38,450 bases of DNA from Myxococcales bacterium (GTDB lineage Bacteria; Myxococcota_A; Polyangia; Polyangiales; Polyangiaceae). The translations under genes were made by a program, and so were the position numbers. Where the stretch lies: contig JANYHK010000078.1 of NCBI GenBank assembly GCA_025359105.1, forward strand, positions 1 through 38,450, written 5' to 3'. Position 1 is the stretch's first letter. Each line of letters begins with the position of its first letter. Shown here piece after piece: positions 34,801 to 38,450 of the stretch. Below the pieces are notes generated by a model. That model was not told the origin of the DNA, ran no database searches, and was given only the letters and a program-made list of their open reading frames with translations.

Positions 34801-37524
34801 CTTGTACGCGTCGACGGCCGCGAGGTGCTCGCCCAGCTTCGCGTACGCCTCACCGAGGCCGAGAAACGCCGCGGTGTGGCTGGGCGCTGCGGCGACGCAC
34901 TCGGCGAGCGCCTGCTTCGCCTGCGCCCACCGCTCCAGCTTGGCGTACGTCGTGCCGAGGCGAAAGAGAACGTCGGGATCCGAGTTGCCGTGCTTGGCCG
35001 CCTCGGCGAACGCCGCGGCCGCCTCGTCGTTGCGACCGAGGCGCAGCAGCGTCGCCCCGAGCGACCCGTGCAGCGCGCCATCGTCGGGCGCCGCCAGGAC
35101 GGCCAGGCGAAGCGCGTCCGCGGCCTCCGCGTCGCGCCCCAAGGCCTCGAGCGACCTGGCGAGCGGCGCGTGCGCGCGGTCGAAGGACGGCTCGGCCGCG
35201 AGCACCTTCTGGTACGCGGTCACCGCGCGCTCGAAGTGCCCGAGCAGCGCCGCGACCTCTCCGAGGAGCTTCAGCGTCTCGACGCTCTCGGGCGACAGCT
35301 CGGCGGCGCGCTCCAGGGCGGGCTCGGCGAGCTCGAAGCGCGACGCCTTGGCGTGCGCGAAGCCGAGCTTGTACGCCAGCTTCGGATCGTCGGCCTTCTT
35401 CTTGAAGGCGCGCGCGAAGCTGTCCCCCGCCTCCTCGTACTTCTGCGTCGCGAGGAGGGCCTCGCCGAGCCGCGCGTGCAGCTGCGGATCGTCGGGCGCG
35501 AGGCGCACCGCCTCCCGGAGCACGCCCGCCGCGAGGGCCGGCTGCGCGCTCGCCTCGTAAAGCCGCCCGAGCGCGAGGAATCCCGCGGTGAACTTCGGAT
35601 CGATCTCGACGGCGCGCTTGTACGCCACCGTCGCCTCGTCGTTGCGCCCCAGCTCGAGGCACGCCTCGCCGAGCGCGCGCTGCGTCTCGCCGATCTTCCG
35701 AGCGTCGGACTCCTCCTGCGGCGGCGGCCGCACACGCGTGGACTCCGTCAGGGCGTCGCGCGCCTGCTGGTACTTCTTGACCGCGTTGTACGCGACGCCG
35801 AGGTCGAGGAGCGTGTCCGGATCGTCGGGCCGGATCTCGGCGGCCTTGGCGTACCACTCGGCCGCGTCGGCCTGGCGACCGAGCCGTCGCATCGCCGCGC
35901 CGAGGCGCGTGCACACCGCCGCGTCCCGGGGGAACGCCTGCGCCGCTTCCTTGTAGGCGAGAACGGCATCCTCGTCCTTGCCGACCTCTTCATAGAGGAC
36001 GCCCATGAGCGCGTGCGCCTCGAGGAACGTCGAGTCGAGCGCGAGCGCGCGGGCGTAGGCACCGAGCGCCTCCTCTTTTTCTCCGACGGCGACCGACGCC
36101 TCACCGAGGAGCTTCTGCGCCGCCGCTGACCCCGGCCGCTGGCGCACGCTCGCCAGCAGTGCGGCGCGCGCGGGCTCCCAGCGCTTGCGACGCACGAGCG
36201 CGGTGCCGAGCTGCAGCCGGAGCTCGGCGTCGTCGGGGACGAGCTTCACCGCCCGCTCGAACGCGCCAGCCGCCTCCTCGTTCTTGCCGAGCCGGAGGAG
36301 GGCGCCGCCGAGGACGCCCAGCGTGGCTGCGTCCTCCGGCAACTGACCCATCGCCGACTCGATCGCGTCGACGGCCTGCTGGTCCTTGCCGACCGTGACG
36401 AGCAGCGTGCCCACCGCGACGCGACCGGCAAGGTAAGACGGATCGAGCGCGATCGCCTTCTCGTACGCGACGATGGCTTCGTCGGTCTTGCCGAGCGCGG
36501 CGCACGCCTGCCCGAGCGCCTTGTGGGCGTCGGCGCGGTCAGGTGCATGATGCACACTTTCTTTGAGGTTTTTCCGAGCCTCTTCGAAGCTCCTGGCGGA
36601 CAGGAGCGAGACGCCGAGCTCGAAGGTATAGTCGGGCTGACCGGGCGCGAGCTCCACCGCCTTGGTGAAGCTGTCGACGGATTCGTCGTGCCGTCCGAGG
36701 CGCCGCTGCGGGTGGCCGAGCGCGACGTGGACACTGGCGTCTTGCGCGAGGTAGCGGAGCGCGATCTTGTACGCGTCGACGGCGTCCTCGTCCTGGCCGA
36801 GCGCCTCGTATTGCTCCGCGATGGCGACCTGGCCTTGCGCGAACTTCGGCTCGAGCGCGATGGCGCGCGTGTACGCGGCGATCGCGTCCTTCGGCTCCTT
36901 CATGCGCGCCAGCGCCTCGCCGAGGAGCTTGTAGACATCGGCCACCGGCGCCCCCGCCTCGAGGCGCACCGCGTCGCGGAGGGCGCGCGCCGCGTCGTCC
37001 CACTTCTCGAGCTTCAGGAGCGCCGTGCCCAGCGCCTGATAGTTCTGCGCCTTGTCGGGCGCCAGCTTTACGGCCCGCTCGTAGCAGCTCGCCGCCTGCT
37101 CCCACTTTTCGAAGCGCAGGTACGCCCCGCCCGCGCGCTCGAGGGCCAGGAGATCGTCGGGCCGGAGCATCGCGACGTTGTCGTAGGCCTTGCCGGCGAG
37201 ATCGAACCGCTCGAGCTTCATCGCCAGCTCGGCGAGCGCGAACTGCACGTCGAAGTGGGTCGGCCGGAGATCGGCGGCCTTCGCGAAGGCGTCGCACGCG
37301 CTCGGCTCGGAGCCCTTCTCCTGGTGCGCGAGGCCGAGCTGGTAGTGTGCGTCGAAGTAGTCCGGCTTCACGTCCGCGGCGCGCGTGAGCGCCTTGATGG
37401 CATCGTCGAGCTTGCCGAGCTTCTGGTAGGCCTGCCCGAGCTGGAATCGCTTGAACGCGTCGTTGGGTTTTACGAGGAGACCCGTCTTGAGCAGGTCGAT
37501 GAGATCCTCAAGCTTCTCGGACAT
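28828..37524 (-). CDS. Giant TPR-only scaffold protein, about 2,898 residues
   Basis: The ATG at 37524 (MSEKLEDLIDLLKTGLLV) is preferred over one 93 bp upstream because the extra 31 residues do not look structured. From about residue 23 to the end the protein is a nearly unbroken row of 34-residue tetratricopeptide repeats; length divided by 34 allows about 80-85 units. Almost every unit has the consensus LG-x-x-(Y/L)-x-x-(L/G)-G+ ... EA-x-x-A(Y/F)-x-x-A-x-x-(L/I)-x-P. There is no signal peptide, membrane helix, enzymatic domain or other recognisable module. Small breaks occur near the PPPQEESDARK insertion (about residue 640) and in the last quarter. TPR solenoids bind peptides and proteins, so this should be an enormous cytoplasmic superhelix acting as a scaffold. 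The C-terminus ends AELLLFIIGP. A higher-order repeat is listed separately. Confidence 0.93.
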   Translation of the reverse strand: MSEKLEDLIDLLKTGLLVKPNDAFKRFQLGQAYQKLGKLDDAIKALTRAADVKPDYFDAHYQLGLAHQEKGSEPSACDAFAKAADLRPTHFDVQFALAELAMKLERFDLAGKAYDNVAMLRPDDLLALERAGGAYLRFEKWEQAASCYERAVKLAPDKAQNYQALGTALLKLEKWDDAARALRDAVRLEAGAPVADVYKLLGEALARMKEPKDAIAAYTRAIALEPKFAQGQVAIAEQYEALGQDEDAVDAYKIALRYLAQDASVHVALGHPQRRLGRHDESVDSFTKAVELAPGQPDYTFELGVSLLSARSFEEARKNLKESVHHAPDRADAHKALGQACAALGKTDEAIVAYEKAIALDPSYLAGRVAVGTLLVTVGKDQQAVDAIESAMGQLPEDAATLGVLGGALLRLGKNEEAAGAFERAVKLVPDDAELRLQLGTALVRRKRWEPARAALLASVRQRPGSAAAQKLLGEASVAVGEKEEALGAYARALALDSTFLEAHALMGVLYEEVGKDEDAVLAYKEAAQAFPRDAAVCTRLGAAMRRLGRQADAAEWYAKAAEIRPDDPDTLLDLGVAYNAVKKYQQARDALTESTRVRPPPQEESDARKIGETQRALGEACLELGRNDEATVAYKRAVEIDPKFTAGFLALGRLYEASAQPALAAGVLREAVRLAPDDPQLHARLGEALLATQKYEEAGDSFARAFKKKADDPKLAYKLGFAHAKASRFELAEPALERAAELSPESVETLKLLGEVAALLGHFERAVTAYQKVLAAEPSFDRAHAPLARSLEALGRDAEAADALRLAVLAAPDDGALHGSLGATLLRLGRNDEAAAAFAEAAKHGNSDPDVLFRLGTTYAKLERWAQAKQALAECVAAAPSHTAAFLGLGEAYAKLGEHLAAVDAYKKALELDPTSPAPHRALAASYAVLGRDKEAVDALRATMKASGITGELLLEVAKPLLRLDRGDEALEALERAAEKKQGDPEILMWLGIAYGQTGRAEKAMDALRESVRLRPDVAAAQRALGEACARASKLEAAIKAYARASELAPGDDELHVILARLYEKTERYAEAVEALRRATTAYPRNAVHHAALADALLRQGRVEEAAPSLEAAVALEPDDAALVLRLGGVYTKTGKLAEARELVKRSLRVRPDFAPAHRALGELAVAEGRDDQALEAYKAATRLDPSYVDAQVELAKLYERAGKDAEACAAFSAALATAPERLDVCSALGGALVRLGKNDEAVTAFARARALSPDDAEVLLALGALHAGARRWGDAKEVLAETVKLAPEQAEAWKLLAVSNEALGLPADAAIAHEHALALAPEFAAGRIALARLSVELGRDEEAVRHFEAALASAPDDASLHVGKGTALSRLGRHAEALTALRRAAELAPPSPETLLAKGISAAHVGEWAEAKAALVEGLARRPDTKDAHRLLGRAALALGDGAVALTSYQRALAEAPDLVEAHAAVGRILVGAGHDAEALPSLERAASALPEDAALLAALGGVRLRLGNAAGATGPLTKASELSPDAGTLFDLGVALAKTERWKDARDALERATLLADHAAAFKLLGDVRAKLGENGQAVAEYRRALDLDPTLRDVHASLGALLEATGHDDEAATAYEAAVAAVPNDGSSWLRLGLVGRRLGRLDGAILALQKAAPLVGTDPSPWRELGRIFAARRAWPQARDALKRSVAHDATSADVWRELGDVWRELEESEHAVHAYHQAITLRPDLGEVHLELGRLYAKLGRDGAAASAYESALASRPTDLGLLGTLAELLQKLGRHADAAVFLERAAKHRPDDAALAYALGAVRVRLERWPAAREALDRSVTLQPAHTESHKLRALALARSGDVEGALAAYATATTLEPAFMEGHLARAELFARKGLPVEAAAAYRAALAAKPGDADLQLAFARMLRAAGNHKEAATAFDAATKLRENWAEAYAEAGVEYVALARFADAVEALEHARGIDPANVAVIGPLATAYEKLGRKVEASTILKRAVEKDPKDGDAWFRLGSLQEQLGKVDDALASLTRATELRPAHAASHVALGAARAAKGMTTEATASFRAALKIQPNLTRAHLGIAEAEKAAGRHHEALQSYGEVARAQVGQVEATVLRAIAECHAALGQHADALTHADRALKAAEADAPMHALRGRSLQALGRHDEAAAAFAKAAALKPEDAAAQYQQAEAFFASGKLEQAKAVLEAAVKGQPGDAKSQRLLGVTAARLGLHAQAIEALEQATWLAPGDPEVDRTLGISLARVGRRDEARAALEKAVAQGGKDVQAHYELGLVLQAAKRADDARVHFEKAVALDPSLADGHHQLGLLLEQAGKTEAAVKAFREASRLRPELTDALERAAKGYAKLGQHHEATLAYKQLVKTKKDDADALYALGRSYEALGRDHDAAEALAAAQATGRAPADVHKRLAAAFTRLERVDDAVRAFTAALAEDPSEETLDQLTRLTETHARPDALLPALTAARTAHPKHAQIAKRLGLALLQAGKSREATLHLEVATAADPKQGDAFRALARLYEKEERWEEAAGALEKSFATVPPTAADYVSLATAYRALGRVRQARDVVTKGLALAPADFASHLLLGDLGAEIGRAEDALAAYQAARKATPTSREALFGVARSLAKLGRNAEAKDAFREILKAAPAEADAWIELGAVCEAEGEQEDAILAWKEVVRLRPKESLGYYKLGVAYQNAQHWDESAAALQRALRIQPDLAKADYFLAVSLLKLDRTEEAVLAFETAATKAPDDAALRTALAFGYQKLDRLEDAAAAYTYAVKLGADDLQVHTSRARIFEKLKRHEDTAEAYLVLAKLEPDRLEHHRKAAAALVELRRYKDAIPAYQQAVMLAPKDPALRYDLGACYVKLGNHAAAKKQHEVLATLDKSRAELLLFIIGP
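31819..36735 (-). repeat. Twelve tandem copies of a four-TPR supermodule (about 136 aa, 408 bp)
   Basis: Within the giant TPR gene (about residues 264-1902) the repeats fall into four classes that recur in fixed order. Class A ends LRLG+..EA...F..A..L.PDD. Class B has an aromatic (KRW, RRW, ERW, SRF, KKY) followed by A+.AL and V+L.P. Class C reads KLLGE...LG...A..AY.RAL.LDP. Class D reads EAH..L.RLYE..G+D.EA..A. Twelve complete ABCD rounds, plus partial rounds on both sides, can be laid out by eye with only small length changes (a 9-residue net insertion in round 3). This indicates growth by duplication of the quartet, not of single TPRs. Confidence 0.8.
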
Positions 37525-37641
37525 CGGGGCAAGGGTCAGGATATCCAAGCCGCGCCTCTCCCGTTGCCCGAAAAAGCCCGACGAGCTCGACAGCCATGCC
37601 CAAAACCCCGGCGTCAACGTGACGGGGCCCGCCTCGGCGCC

Positions 37642-38322
37642 CTACCCCGGCGTGCGGTCCATCCACGCCGCGACCTTCGCGTAACTGCGAATCCTGCCGG
37701 CCATGCGGCTGGTGCGCACCATCTCGTCGAGCTGCGCGACGACCGAGAAATCCGCGATGCTGAGCGCGTCGCCGGCGAGCCATTCGCGGCGCCCCAGGAT
37801 CACGTCGAGCCCCGCGAGATGCGCGACGAGCCGACGGTCGACCTCCGCCGGCGAGGCCTTCCCGATCCCCTGGGCCGCGAGCTTCTTCGGGTAGCGACGC
37901 TTGAGCACGAGCTTCATGAGCGCACGCTCGAACGAAGGACGGCCCTCGCACACGAGATCGAGCGCCTTCTCCATGGCGTCCGGATCGAGCATGCGCAGAT
38001 GAATCTCGACGAAGTAGAGCGACTGGGCTGCCCAGTCTTCCCAAAAGCGCGCCATGGCGAGCGCCTCCGGCTCCTTGGGGTAGAGCGGCCTCTCGGGGTG
38101 CTTGCGATCGAGCAGCTCGGCGATCTCGCTCGAGTCGACGACGCGCTCGCCGTCGTAGTCGAGGACCGGCAACGTGCCGGCGACCGAGAGCTTCGACGCG
38201 GCGCGCGCCTCGAGGCCGTTGTAGTTCTTCACCTCGTAAGCCAGCTGCTTGTACGCGAGCGCCCGACGGATCTTGTTGCAGAAGGGGGACATCACCCACT
38301 GGTGAAGGACGAGCTTCGGCAT
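37642..38322 (-). CDS. Glutathione S-transferase family protein
   Basis: 226 residues from the ATG at 38322 (MPKLVLHQW); an ATG at 38346 would overlap the upstream gene's end. The N-terminal thioredoxin-like domain has MSPFCNKIRRAL with S12 and C15 at the catalytic position, the cis-Pro in GTLPVLDYDG and the glutathione-binding SSEIAELLD. The helical C-terminal domain contains the DALSIADFSV N-capping motif. Whether it uses Ser or Cys, and so acts as a transferase or a thiol reductase, is open. It is 16 bp downstream of the previous minus-strand gene and 117 bp before the giant TPR gene. Confidence 0.9.
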   Translation of the reverse strand: MPKLVLHQWVMSPFCNKIRRALAYKQLAYEVKNYNGLEARAASKLSVAGTLPVLDYDGERVVDSSEIAELLDRKHPERPLYPKEPEALAMARFWEDWAAQSLYFVEIHLRMLDPDAMEKALDLVCEGRPSFERALMKLVLKRRYPKKLAAQGIGKASPAEVDRRLVAHLAGLDVILGRREWLAGDALSIADFSVVAQLDEMVRTSRMAGRIRSYAKVAAWMDRTPG

Positions 38323-38338
38323 GCGTCGATCTGTACGC

Positions 38339-38450
38339 TCATGCACGACGGCGGTAAACGCGGCGCACGAGGCCGGGTTCGTCCTCGTGCGGAACGAGCG
38401 GGCCCGCCTCGAAGAGGCCCGGGTCGACCGGCGGCGCGTGCACGGCGCGA
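38339..38450 (-). CDS. C-terminal end of an unidentified protein (partial)
   Basis: The last 36 codons of a minus-strand frame that enters from beyond the window and ends with TGA at 38339-38341 (tail ...LVRRVYRRRA). The residue composition (PPVDPGLFEAGPLVPHEDE) is that of a real protein, and the 16-bp gap to the GST gene suggests an operon. Too short to identify. Confidence 0.5.
   Translation of the reverse strand, partial: RAVHAPPVDPGLFEAGPLVPHEDEPGLVRRVYRRRA

Noticed and set aside
31819-36735. 408-bp period as a DNA satellite or mobile array
   Set aside because: The periodicity is in a continuous reading frame with protein-level conservation; the DNA copies are too diverged to be a satellite.

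Overview
The window is GC-rich (roughly 70 percent by eye) and looks like a chromosome segment of a myxobacterium (Myxococcota, probably class Polyangia). The main evidence is an adjacent mglB-mglA pair that closely matches, from memory, the Myxococcus polarity and motility module. It is supported by many lipoproteins with Ser-rich or DGG/DAG-rich linkers after the lipid-attachment cysteine, Cys-rich surface proteins, and a pseudokinase with proline-rich and low-complexity linkers. I see no tRNA, rRNA, CRISPR array, insertion sequence or phage gene. No gene-free stretch exceeds about 260 bp.

Layout. 1-1412: 3' end of a GAF/HD-GYP c-di-GMP phosphodiesterase. 1462-2979: phosphate-selective-type porin. 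2986-4995 (-): lipoprotein multicopper oxidase. 5154-6089 (-): lipoate-ligase-like protein lacking the catalytic lysine. 6107-8492: overlapping three-gene operon (82-aa protein, outer-membrane protein, M20 peptidase). 8547-9777: mglBA with a candidate promoter. 9915-10040 (-): 41-residue, very basic protein. 10136-10846: QueD-like enzyme, then a BFD-type [2Fe-2S] protein. 11107-12344: GtrA-like protein and a 2,4-dienoyl-CoA reductase, preceded by a FadR-like TGG-N5-CCA inverted repeat. 12260-13270 (-): heme A synthase, overlapping the reductase tail to tail.

13398-14803 (-): a two-gene lipoprotein operon. One product keeps all six copper ligands of the PHM/DBM type II copper monooxygenases; the other is a Cys-dense partner. 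15047-16723: large Cys-rich lipoprotein. 16773-18008 (-): esterase lipoprotein. 18148-19623: secreted protein made of three related Cys modules. 19664-20392 (-): lipoprotein. 20480-22764: BNR-type propeller lipoprotein overlapping a thiolase. 22819-23637 (-): GH25 lysozyme. 23843-24640 (-): outer-membrane protein. 24692-25093: four-helix membrane protein with His pairs spaced like cytochrome b. 25131-26633 (-): N-lobe-less pseudokinase. 26821-28305: Notum/pectin-acetylesterase-like protein. 28310-28753 (-): unknown protein.

28828-37524 (-) is dominated by one gene encoding a protein of about 2,900 residues built almost entirely of TPRs (about 80-85). Aligning the repeats by eye shows a higher-order period of four TPRs (about 136 residues, 408 bp) repeated 12 times in the central part. 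This is the most striking structure in the window. 37642-38322 (-) is a glutathione S-transferase, and the last 112 bases hold the end of another minus-strand gene.

Functional themes are cell-envelope and secreted functions (porin, multicopper oxidase, PHM-like protein, esterases, lysozyme, Cys-rich lipoproteins), fatty-acid beta-oxidation (dienoyl-CoA reductase and thiolase), aerobic respiration (heme A synthase), and polarity or signalling (MglAB, HD-GYP, pseudokinase, TPR scaffold).
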